Shown here: piece after piece, positions 52,843 to 61,138 of the stretch | How positions within the stretch are numbered: the first letter of the stretch is position 1 | How the letters are laid out: every line of letters starts with the position of its first letter | Assembly (NCBI RefSeq): GCF_009827455.1 | Contig: NZ_WTYZ01000001.1 | Span: 1,435,001-1,499,000 of the forward strand | Length of the DNA stretch: 64,000 nt | DNA from: Pontixanthobacter aestiaquae | GTDB taxonomy: Bacteria > Pseudomonadota > Alphaproteobacteria > Sphingomonadales > Sphingomonadaceae | Direction of reading: 5' to 3' | Notes under the pieces: generated by a model | Told to the model about the DNA's origin: nothing | The model's database searches: none | Seen by the model: only the letters and a program-made list of their open reading frames with translations | Translations under genes and position numbers: made by a program

Positions 52843-55800
52843 ATGCGCTTACCGATACTTCTTTGCTCGACAGCTGCGGTTGCATTCGCACTGCCAACCA
52901 ATGGGGCAGCGCAAGAAGTTGAAGCGCAACCGGCGAGTGCAGAACAATCGTCGGTCAACCAAAGCGGTGAGATCGTGGTTGTCGGGCAACGGCTGCGCGG
53001 CCAGGTCGAGACTGATCAGCCCCCGGTGCTGGAACTGGAAGAGGAGGATATTGCGGCCTTCGGTGCCAATTCGATCACCGACTTGCTGGCGGCTATCGAA
53101 CCGCAAACCAGTTCTACGCGTGGGCGTGGCGGAGGGAGGCCCGTATTCCTGATCAACGGCGTCCGCGTAGGCAGCTTTCGTGAATTCCGCTCCTACCCGA
53201 CCGAGGCAATCCGCAAAGTCGAGGTTCTGCCTGAAGAGACTGCGCAAAAATTCGGGTTTCCGCCTGACCGGCGGGTGGTAAATTTTATCCTGAAAGATAA
53301 TTTCACCGCAATCACGGGCGAACTTGAATACGAACAGCCATCGATTGGCGGCTATTCACGGACCGAGCAGGAAGCGACGCTTCTCAAGATTACGAAAGCC
53401 GGCCGGATCAATCTGAACGTTGAGCTGAACGATGTCTCACCGCTCACTGAAAGTGATCGGGACATTATTCAGACGGCAGCGAGCGAACCGGATGTCGCGA
53501 CCGATCCTGATCCGGCAGAGTTTCGTACGCTGATCGCCGATTCCCGCCAGATCGAAGCAACCGCAAATTTCGCGAAAGCTTCGCTCGAAAACGGGAGCTC
53601 GCTTGGCCTCAATGCGACTTTCAACCGGTCAGACAGTTTGAGCCTGTCCGGTGTCAATACGGTCACTCTTGTTGATGGGGCTGGCAATTCGGCGATCCGA
53701 ACGTTCGACCCGGACAATCCGCTTGAGACTCGTAGACAGACCAACGTTTTTTCTTCGTCTGCGAGCTACAACAACAGATTAGGGCCGTTCCAACTGACGG
53801 CCACTGCGGATGGGAGTATTACCGATGCGCAGACGCAAATTGATCGCCGCGCTGATGTCACAGCGCTGATTGACGATGCTGCTGCCGATAACATAGCAAT
53901 CAATAGCATAATTCCCGCCCAAGCTGATGCAGGCTTTGATCAGGCGAACAGTGCAAGCTACTCCGGTACCAGCAAGGTCACGCTGCGTGGTTCACCACTT
54001 CTGCTGCCCGCGGGTGAACTCTCGACAACGCTGGACCTTGGCTATGACTGGACCCGTATAAACAGCGAAGACTCTAGAGCAGGTTCCACCGTTTCGCTGA
54101 CCCGTGGGGATTTGTCTGGCGGTTTCACGGTCGGCATCCCGATCACGAGTGTTCGGGATGAGGTCTGGGATACGGTCGGCACAATCAGCGTGAACGGACA
54201 GGCGAGCTTCAATCATTACTCGGACTTCGGTACACTATACAGGCTTAGCGGCGGTGTCACATGGTTCCCAATCGACAGTCTCAATTTGCAAGCTACATAT
54301 GTCTGGCGCGAAGTGCCGCCGTCACTGAGTCAGCTTGGCAGCCCGCAAATCACTACGCTGAATGTGCCGACGTTTGATTTCGCAACAGGCGACACGGCGC
54401 TTGTGTCTGTAACATCAGGCGGCAATCCGCTGCTTGAGGCTGAAACGCAATCCGACTGGAGTTTTTCGGGCAGTTGGGAATTTGCCGACAACGCACGGTT
54501 CCGCATCGATTATTCGCGCAACACGTCGAGCGATGTGTCGTCGTCATTCCCGTTTCTGACGCCCGAGATAGAAGCGGCTTTTCCCGGGCGCGTGACACGT
54601 GATGTGGGTGGTACTTTGGTGGCTTTGGACCGCAGGCCCGTGGACTATTTCGAGACGCATACGGAGCGGCTGACTTTTGGTCTCAATTTGCGGGGCAGCT
54701 TTGGCCAGCGGCAATCGCAGCCACCGGCGCAACCTGGCGGAGCCGGGCCAGAACGTTCAAATTCGAGTCAGGATAGCAGGCAGAGCCCATCCGCCGGTGA
54801 AACCGCCCGGAGCGGTCAGTCTGGGGGTGATAACGGAGAACCCAAAAGACAAGGCCGCCGCGAGGCGTTCATGAAGCTTCGCGAGCGCGTTTGCGCGGAT
54901 GACGGAGCAGACTTTCTTTCACGTTTGGTTGCGGCGGCCAACCGGGGAGAGCGGCTGGAAGATTTTCCGGAGTTCGATCCCGCGCAAGCCGAGCGGATTC
55001 TCAGCCAATTGCGAAGCGAGGACGGCTCGATTGATCCAGAACGGCTAAAGCAATTCCGAGCGCGAATCTGTATCAGTAACGGCCCATCCGTGGCGCGCGC
55101 GGCAGGCGGCGATCGTGGCGGACGTCCAGACTTCGCCAATATGAGCGAAGAGACGCGGGGTGCCTTCATGCAATTTCGCCAACGCTCATGTGCCGATGAT
55201 GGCGAAGCGTTCCTGACCCGAATGGTCGAAGCCATCAAAGATGGTGATCTGCCCGAAGAACTGGCTGGATTTGATCTGCAGCAGGCTCAAAATATGCTTG
55301 AACGACTGCGCGATGATGATGGCACGATAAATACCGGTAGGCTTAGCCGGTTCCGTTCGCGGATGTGCAGTGGCCCCGGCAGATCTGCTCAAGCTGCTGG
55401 TCAGGGCGGCGGACCTCCGGCTGGCGCACGAGGTGGCGGGCGCGGTGGCGGCCGTTTCGGCCGAAGCGGTGACGGGCGTGGCCGGTACTTTTTCAATCTC
55501 AATCATTCGGTCGAACTGAACCGTGAAGTTTTGATAGCGCCGGGCGGGCCGCTGCTTGATTTGCTCGATGGTGACAGTCTCAGCAGTAGCGGTACGCCGC
55601 GGCACAACACCCGGATAGAAGCTGGCGCATTCCGAAACGGCTGGGGAACACGCTTTTCAGTGCGTTATACTGGCACGGCGCGGATCGATGGAGCGGGCGC
55701 GCCAAACAGTACCGCATTGTTCGTGGACGATCTGGCGACTTTTGACCTTCGTCTGTTCGCTGATCTCGGCCGAGTTCTCAAGAAGGATAAGGGCGTGTTT

Positions 55801-55953
55801 AAAGGTATGCGCCTGTCAGTCCGTTTCGATAACATCTTCGATGGCCGCCGCGTTGTGCGTGACAGCAACGGCGATATTCCGTTGAGTTTTCAGCCGCTAT
55901 TGGTCGACCCGACGGGACGCTATCTGGGTGTCGATATCAGAAAGCTGTTCTAA
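52843..55953 (+). CDS. TonB-dependent receptor with a duplicated Cys-framed insert
   Basis: 1036 residues from ATG 52843; MRLPILLCSTAAVAFALPTNGAAQ is a signal peptide (an ATG at 52807 is less likely). A TonB-box-like EIVVVGQRLRG is followed by a plug (about 60-180, with VFLINGVRVGSFREF and VEVLPEETAQKFGF). The barrel is interrupted near residues 630-880 by a Gln/Ser/Gly-rich stretch, then two similar about 70-residue units and a Gly/Arg-rich run, before it resumes at FFNLNHSVELN. Cysteines at 684/743 and 783/842 are each 59 apart. It imports an unknown substrate through the outer membrane and is divergent from infA. Confidence 0.9.
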   Translation: MRLPILLCSTAAVAFALPTNGAAQEVEAQPASAEQSSVNQSGEIVVVGQRLRGQVETDQPPVLELEEEDIAAFGANSITDLLAAIEPQTSSTRGRGGGRPVFLINGVRVGSFREFRSYPTEAIRKVEVLPEETAQKFGFPPDRRVVNFILKDNFTAITGELEYEQPSIGGYSRTEQEATLLKITKAGRINLNVELNDVSPLTESDRDIIQTAASEPDVATDPDPAEFRTLIADSRQIEATANFAKASLENGSSLGLNATFNRSDSLSLSGVNTVTLVDGAGNSAIRTFDPDNPLETRRQTNVFSSSASYNNRLGPFQLTATADGSITDAQTQIDRRADVTALIDDAAADNIAINSIIPAQADAGFDQANSASYSGTSKVTLRGSPLLLPAGELSTTLDLGYDWTRINSEDSRAGSTVSLTRGDLSGGFTVGIPITSVRDEVWDTVGTISVNGQASFNHYSDFGTLYRLSGGVTWFPIDSLNLQATYVWREVPPSLSQLGSPQITTLNVPTFDFATGDTALVSVTSGGNPLLEAETQSDWSFSGSWEFADNARFRIDYSRNTSSDVSSSFPFLTPEIEAAFPGRVTRDVGGTLVALDRRPVDYFETHTERLTFGLNLRGSFGQRQSQPPAQPGGAGPERSNSSQDSRQSPSAGETARSGQSGGDNGEPKRQGRREAFMKLRERVCADDGADFLSRLVAAANRGERLEDFPEFDPAQAERILSQLRSEDGSIDPERLKQFRARICISNGPSVARAAGGDRGGRPDFANMSEETRGAFMQFRQRSCADDGEAFLTRMVEAIKDGDLPEELAGFDLQQAQNMLERLRDDDGTINTGRLSRFRSRMCSGPGRSAQAAGQGGGPPAGARGGGRGGGRFGRSGDGRGRYFFNLNHSVELNREVLIAPGGPLLDLLDGDSLSSSGTPRHNTRIEAGAFRNGWGTRFSVRYTGTARIDGAGAPNSTALFVDDLATFDLRLFADLGRVLKKDKGVFKGMRLSVRFDNIFDGRRVVRDSNGDIPLSFQPLLVDPTGRYLGVDIRKLF

Positions 55954-55959
55954 GCGCGC

Positions 55960-56775
55960 TTAGTGAAGCCGCGTTTTGGGGAACATCAGGGCTGAAAACC
56001 CTTTGGCCTGAAACGGTCTCCATTCACCTTCAGGCTGCGCCAGACGATCTGCAATGGCGACCATAACAGTGGGATTCACGCCAAGGCCAATATGGCTGGC
56101 GATCACTTCGATATTCTCCGTTTGACCTTCTGTATCGGGGTGAGGATGTTGCACCGAACCACGCCAATGAACCACACCATCGCCTTTGGTCAGCACGGAT
56201 GTTGTTGGAACAGGCGGTGCCTCGTCCAAACCGGTGAACTTGCCTTCTTTCAATGGCTCAGGCTCTTTCCCATTGAGATATTCGAACAGGCGCCGCGCAT
56301 TGCTGTGATCGCGGTCATCGCTGATCGGGCTGCCAAGTGAAATGACCATGCGGACTTTTTCAGGCAACATTTTTGCAAGTTCACGCGCAAACACTCCTCC
56401 GAGGCTCCAGCCGACAATAGAAATCTTCCCGCCAGTGCGATCGTGCAGTTCCTCTACGCAGCGCGCCATTGCTTCGACGCGGGCGTTGTCGACTTTGATA
56501 TTACGACCTAGATTCCAGCCTACAACATCATAGCCGAGCCGCTTCAGAAGCGAGCGCATCGGGCGCGTCGAGCTGTCGGAGGCCATAAAGCCCGGCAAAA
56601 CCAGTACACCGTGCCCATCGCCTTTTGGTAGAGCGCCCATGCCCATTGCGGGGCGCAGAGCGAGGAAGCTGGCGAATTCGGCCATTGCACGGCCAGGCTC
56701 CGAGAGTGTCAGAAACCGGTGCGGCGGACGAGCTGCTATGGCGGCGGGTGCCGCTCCTATTGTGGTTGAAGTCAT
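55960..56775 (-). CDS. Alpha/beta hydrolase, triacylglycerol lipase-like
   Basis: 271 residues. GVLVLPGFMASDSSTRPMRSLLKRLGYDVVGWNLGRN is the oxyanion region, and the nucleophile elbow is GWSLGG (Ser near 123). Similar proteins are annotated as lipases or esterases. It overlaps the WS/DGAT gene by four bases (ATGA) and follows it, which suggests a role in lipid storage or turnover. Catalytic Asp and His are probably in TKGDGVVHW and in ASHIGLG but are not certain. It ends seven bases from the TonB receptor stop (convergent). Confidence 0.85.
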   Translation of the reverse strand: MTSTTIGAAPAAIAARPPHRFLTLSEPGRAMAEFASFLALRPAMGMGALPKGDGHGVLVLPGFMASDSSTRPMRSLLKRLGYDVVGWNLGRNIKVDNARVEAMARCVEELHDRTGGKISIVGWSLGGVFARELAKMLPEKVRMVISLGSPISDDRDHSNARRLFEYLNGKEPEPLKEGKFTGLDEAPPVPTTSVLTKGDGVVHWRGSVQHPHPDTEGQTENIEVIASHIGLGVNPTVMVAIADRLAQPEGEWRPFQAKGFSALMFPKTRLH

Positions 56776-58418
56776 TTGTTGGCTTTCCCTCCCGCCCTGC
56801 GACGTGTTGTTTTTGCTTTTGCGGCTGTCTTGTTGCCGCCTTTTGTTTTGGTTGTAGACTTTCCTGTAGTGGCGCGTTTGGCAGTGGTCTTTTTAGGTGC
56901 CGCATTTTGGGTTGGCGCCTTTTTCTTCGCTGCTGCCTTCTTGACCGGTCTTTTTTTAGGTGCCGCTTGCTTGGCTGTTGGTGTTTTCGGAGGTGCGTCA
57001 GCCTTTGCCGCGAGATCGCGATATTCTTCGAAGCTCTCCTGAATGCACTCGGCATAATATTCCGGATCGGGCAGCAGATCGCGGCAGGCGGTGAAGGATA
57101 TGGTCGCCTCGTTGACATAGGACTGAACAACGTGGCCCAGCCCCATACCGTCGGTCAGGCAAACCAGCCCCATCTGGCTTTCAAGCCGCGCGCCGCTGGA
57201 ATAAATCGGCACCGGCGGACCGGGGACGTTGGTTACAACGGTAGAAAACGGTGCGCTCACCCGGTCGGCAAGGCCAAGGCGGGTGTAGAGCTGTGCGCCA
57301 AGCGCCATAAATAGAGCAGGGCTGACCTTGCTCATTTCAGTCATATTGCGCGCGCCCATTGCTTCAGTCATAGCCTTGCTATTGGCGGTCTTGTCGTGGA
57401 CGAAATCGAGGCGTTCGACGGGGTCTTCCAGCTGCGTCCCGAGCGGCGCGACCATGGCGGCGACTTGGTTGCCCATATCGCCTTTCTCGTCTTTGGACCG
57501 GACTGAGATGGGTGCCATTGCGGTAAGCGTGCGGCCCGGCAGATCGTTCTTGCTCAGCAGATACCGGCGCAATGCGCCTCCGACGATCGCAAGAAACACA
57601 TCATTGATCTTGCATCCCGGCGACAATGCGCGGATCGCCTTGATATCGGCGAGCGGAACGCTGCGGCCTTCAACCACACGAGCCGGTGAAATCGTCCGGT
57701 TGAACCGGCATTTAGGCGCGACCATATCGGCGCTGACTTTGAAATCTTTTGTTGCCAAACCTTTGATTGCATTAGCAATACCCGGTGCAGCTTTGGCCGC
57801 TACTTCCAACTGCTTCAGTGGATTGGTCAGCGCACTGATATAGGATTTGCCGAGCAGTTCCGCGGGATTTGGTATCTTCTCCGGCTTCCAAGTGTCAGGC
57901 GTGTCCGGCGGCGGCGCATCGGGTGTGATCGTATGCATCGCCTCCAGCAAATCGACACCGCTCATGCCGTCGATCGCTGCGTGGTGGACTTTCGTCACCA
58001 TTGCAAAGCTGCCGGGTGCAACGCCGGGGACGTTGTCGAGCCCCTCGACAATCGTGAATTCCCATGGCGGCCGTTTCAAGTCGAGCGGGCGGGCGAAAAT
58101 ACGCGCAGCCTGAATGCATAGCTGCCGCCAGTCACCGGGCTTTGGCAATGCGATATGGCGCACATGATATTCCAGATCAAAGTCCGGATCCTCTACCCAG
58201 TATGGATAGTCGAGATCAAACGGCACTTTAACCAGTCGCTGCCGGATTGTCCGCGAAAGCTGCATTCGGCTTTTAAAAAAGCCCAGAATATCTTTGTAGC
58301 GGACAAATCCGCCTGGTGCTGTTTCTGGATTATAAATCAGTATCGAGCCGATATGCATCGGCGAATTGCGCGTTTCCAGCGCGACGAAGGACGCATCCAT
58401 ACCTTGGAGTTGGCGCAA
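56772..58418 (-). CDS. Wax ester synthase/diacylglycerol O-acyltransferase with a histone-like tail
   Basis: 548 residues. The catalytic HHxxxDG motif is HHAAIDG at 145-151. Other WS/DGAT features are LQGMDASFVALET at the N-terminus, NDVFLAIVGGALRRYL near 280 and TNVPGPPVPIYSSGARL. The enzyme esterifies fatty acyl-CoA with fatty alcohols or diacylglycerol, making storage lipid. Unusual is the last about 78 residues (471-548), which is Lys/Ala/Pro/Thr-rich with many AAPKK and KKAAAKKK repeats, as in histone H1 or AlgP. No such tail is usual in this family. The hydrolase gene overlaps its end. Confidence 0.9.
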   Translation of the reverse strand: MRQLQGMDASFVALETRNSPMHIGSILIYNPETAPGGFVRYKDILGFFKSRMQLSRTIRQRLVKVPFDLDYPYWVEDPDFDLEYHVRHIALPKPGDWRQLCIQAARIFARPLDLKRPPWEFTIVEGLDNVPGVAPGSFAMVTKVHHAAIDGMSGVDLLEAMHTITPDAPPPDTPDTWKPEKIPNPAELLGKSYISALTNPLKQLEVAAKAAPGIANAIKGLATKDFKVSADMVAPKCRFNRTISPARVVEGRSVPLADIKAIRALSPGCKINDVFLAIVGGALRRYLLSKNDLPGRTLTAMAPISVRSKDEKGDMGNQVAAMVAPLGTQLEDPVERLDFVHDKTANSKAMTEAMGARNMTEMSKVSPALFMALGAQLYTRLGLADRVSAPFSTVVTNVPGPPVPIYSSGARLESQMGLVCLTDGMGLGHVVQSYVNEATISFTACRDLLPDPEYYAECIQESFEEYRDLAAKADAPPKTPTAKQAAPKKRPVKKAAAKKKAPTQNAAPKKTTAKRATTGKSTTKTKGGNKTAAKAKTTRRRAGGKANK

Positions 58419-58562
58419 TTTCTGACTTCCTCTCTACCCGGCCCGATCTTTGTCAGGTCCGAAGCGTCACATAGACGTAACACACGCGGGCGCGTCGTCA
58501 ATGCATATGTATGCGCACCCCGGTAGAGCCATGTAGGAAAGCCGCAAGGCCTATGCACGTTC

Positions 58563-59522
58563 CTATGCGTGTGTTGGAACTTTTTTGGTTGCGCCGATAT
58601 AGGTTCGCAGCGACTGGCGGTATCGCTTCATGGAACGGGCTGGCTTGCGTGACTGGACCAATGGCGGGACGTTCTCTGCCACCGGTTCCATCAAGTACAT
58701 TTCCTCGATCAAGCGAGCTATCTCGTGGCAATCGCGCACGCTCATACCCGCCATTCCCGGTAGATCACGGCAATCGCCATGGGTCAGACCGAACAGGAAG
58801 AGTTCGCGGTAGGCAACCCGCTCTGCCAGTCCGCTCGTGACGCGAAGACCCAGTTTCTCAGGCAGTTGTTCAATTGCGGCGTTAAATCGCTCCAGTTGAA
58901 CTTTCTCGGCGCGGCGAACGCGATTCTTGATCAACATCCAGTCTGTTGGCTGGTATCCGCTTGCTACCCGCTCCTCACGAAGCTGCATCACCAGATCGGC
59001 AAAGCTACCGGGGCCAGTCATTGTCATGGTGCCGACATTGAATTTGGCGACCGAATCCAGATCCACAAAGTTGGGATTCACCGGCGTGATCAGCTTATCG
59101 GCCAGAGCAATCGCACGGCGCGCTATCGGCGAGTCATGGCCAGCGACGTCAATGATGATCGTGTCACAACCTTGGCCGCTGCGCGCGATCTCCTGCATTA
59201 GCATCGCACCGCTTTGATGCGACAGGACCAAATGCCTAGGCGTGGGTAGGGTTATCCCGAGGCTGCGCGCCGTCGCCTCACGGTTCTCCAGCGCGCGATC
59301 AAATGAGCGCTGGCGTTTGTCGAGGTCGATAGCGAGAATTTTGTGCCCGGCTCGGGCCAATGCAATCGACGTATGAAACGCAAGAGTGGACTTGCCGACG
59401 CCGCCCTTCTCATTGGCGAACACAATAACGCGAGCTGAAATTTCCGGACGATTGCGAATATCTGCGAGAACCACCGAAGGGTGCTCGCCATCACAAACGC
59501 GTCCGGCATTCTCTAAGCTCAT
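58563..59522 (-). CDS. mipZ: MipZ-like cell division site-placing ATPase
   Basis: 319 residues from ATG 59522, preceded by GGGGAA about seven bases upstream; an ATG at 59552 lacks this. ParA/MinD fold: FANEKGGVGKST (Walker A at 39-46), then AIDLDKRQRSFDRALENR, the MipZ signature, DVAGHDSP (switch II), and LIKNRVRRAE. MipZ makes a gradient from the pole by binding DNA and ParB, and inhibits FtsZ assembly, so division is placed at midcell. The first about 30 residues are extra. The upstream region has GANTC sites and a DnaA box; in Caulobacter mipZ is activated by GcrA with CcrM methylation. Confidence 0.9.
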   Translation of the reverse strand: MSLENAGRVCDGEHPSVVLADIRNRPEISARVIVFANEKGGVGKSTLAFHTSIALARAGHKILAIDLDKRQRSFDRALENREATARSLGITLPTPRHLVLSHQSGAMLMQEIARSGQGCDTIIIDVAGHDSPIARRAIALADKLITPVNPNFVDLDSVAKFNVGTMTMTGPGSFADLVMQLREERVASGYQPTDWMLIKNRVRRAEKVQLERFNAAIEQLPEKLGLRVTSGLAERVAYRELFLFGLTHGDCRDLPGMAGMSVRDCHEIARLIEEMYLMEPVAENVPPLVQSRKPARSMKRYRQSLRTYIGATKKVPTHA

Positions 59523-59581
59523 GCGTGTTCCCCAACAGCCCCAAAACCGCATCTATTCTTGGTCAACGCTGATCCACGCGC

Positions 59582-59688
59582 GACTCGGGTTTCGACTGTA
59601 AGTGTCGCTAATTCACAGCTTATCCACAAGTAAATTCGATTCTCGTTTTGAGACATGGCGCATCTTCAAAGATTCAGTCTTTTGAATC
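59582..59688 (-). promoter_or_regulatory. mipZ upstream region: four GANTC sites and a DnaA box
   Basis: GANTC sites start at 59582, 59638, 59671 and 59684; about one is expected in this 234-base intergenic region. A perfect DnaA box (TTATCCACA) at 59620-59628 lies about 98 bases upstream of the mipZ start. Relative to mipZ it has the same orientation as the box before ccrM. Confidence 0.6.
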
Positions 59689-59756
59689 AGTTGGGTAGCT
59701 CTATTGCTAACCGCTCTCACCCATAAGAATAGCCGCTCGCGGCTTGTGCTACCGCT

Positions 59757-61115
59757 CTAAAGTGGTGTTTTCCGGCGAAGCACCGTGTAGCCGAAAACGA
59801 CCAGTATCAGCGCCATGGTCCCAAGAATTCCGAGCCGCAGAATATCAATCCCGCGGAAGCTCGATTCCTGCACAAAGTCGACCACATCAACCATCACCGA
59901 CAGCAGGCCGAACAGAGTAAAGATGATCACAAATGTGTTGAGCTGGCTGTCATACAGGCTGCGCAACGATCCGCGCACGCGATCATACATTTTTTCAAGC
60001 GTAGCGAGCTTGTCATTGATGGCTTCGAACCGGTTATTGGTGCCCCAGCACGAAATGATTTCCTGCCACAATACGCGCGACTGTGGATCGAGATGGTAGG
60101 AATAGTCATTATAGGCTGACCGGAACAGCTCCGCATATTCAAGCAGGTCAACGATTTCCTGCGACTTCTCTTCGAGAGCCTGAATCTTGTCGAAACCGGA
60201 AATGTTGCGCTGGTCGACCTCGCTACTGAGCGCGTTGATGTAGTGGAACAATTCGACATCGAAGCTTTCGATCCGCGCCCAATAGGCATTTTGCATCGAC
60301 ACCACGCGCGGGACCAGATCGAGATCGGCTTCGAAAGCTTCCTTGTCCGCTATCACGAGCGAGTTTCCGACACCAACGTAGAAATCGTAATCGTCATCAA
60401 TGGCCAGATTGCGAACATCGTCGGGCTCATGCCGGAAAACCAGCGCTTCGACTTCCTTGGCCTCGTCGACAAGAGGGTCGCTGCGTTCGAACCGAAAGAT
60501 CCGGTGCACCCATAGCATCCGGATATCGTCATTCTCGCGCTGGCGCATGATCGGGGCAGGGATGTTGGATTGCGGCCCGGCCTGTAGCAGAAATTCCGCT
60601 GGGATCGCGTCGATCAGCGCATCAGCGGTTTCCTGTGCCAAAGGCGTCCAGATGGGAACTTGCGAACTTATGCCTTCCACAAGGCCGCGGAACTCCTTGA
60701 TCGCGCTGCAATTCGGACATTCCAACCGGCCATAGGCCAACATTGTTGCGTAACCGAACTCCAGCTGGCGGATGATGATCTGCTCGACATGAAATGCCGC
60801 AGTTCCGCTCTCATCCTTCAGCGTGGCCGGCAACGAAAGCGCCACCAGAGCCGCTGATAGATCTTCACCGGTCAGGCGGCGCTCGGCGATATAGCGCGGC
60901 AATATTGTCACCCCGCGCCGGTCATCGACATCAATTTGCAAACCGCTTTGGCGCACTTTGGATCGGGCAATATCCCATGCACCGACCGGCATACTGGCAT
61001 CGGTGACGGCCTGCTGGACCGCACCGAAACTATCGAGCGCCGCGCGCCGGGAGTCGAGATAAATACCCGTGTGCAGCGGTGCGTTGAACACCACCTGCCG
61101 ACTATTTTGCGCCAT
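59757..61115 (-). CDS. Membrane protein with a coiled-coil domain and two C-terminal spans (Rmd1/CorA-like layout)
   Basis: 452 residues from ATG 61115 (GGGGG seven bases upstream); a GTG at 61118 is an alternative. A large soluble N-terminal part includes a C-x2-C pair (ECPNCSAI) and helical segments; near residues 310-385 is a predicted coiled coil (FDKIQALEEKSQEIVDLLEYAELF, NDKLATLEKMYDRVRGSLRSLYD). Two membrane spans follow (about 386-410 and 425-446) before a short basic tail. The layout recalls Rmd1/YagE or CorA-like proteins, but no GMN motif is seen, so magnesium transport is not claimed. It starts 24 bases after the PP-loop gene and is likely cotranscribed. Confidence 0.65.
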   Translation of the reverse strand: MAQNSRQVVFNAPLHTGIYLDSRRAALDSFGAVQQAVTDASMPVGAWDIARSKVRQSGLQIDVDDRRGVTILPRYIAERRLTGEDLSAALVALSLPATLKDESGTAAFHVEQIIIRQLEFGYATMLAYGRLECPNCSAIKEFRGLVEGISSQVPIWTPLAQETADALIDAIPAEFLLQAGPQSNIPAPIMRQRENDDIRMLWVHRIFRFERSDPLVDEAKEVEALVFRHEPDDVRNLAIDDDYDFYVGVGNSLVIADKEAFEADLDLVPRVVSMQNAYWARIESFDVELFHYINALSSEVDQRNISGFDKIQALEEKSQEIVDLLEYAELFRSAYNDYSYHLDPQSRVLWQEIISCWGTNNRFEAINDKLATLEKMYDRVRGSLRSLYDSQLNTFVIIFTLFGLLSVMVDVVDFVQESSFRGIDILRLGILGTMALILVVFGYTVLRRKTPL

Positions 61116-61138
61116 CACTCAACCCCCAACTATACTCA

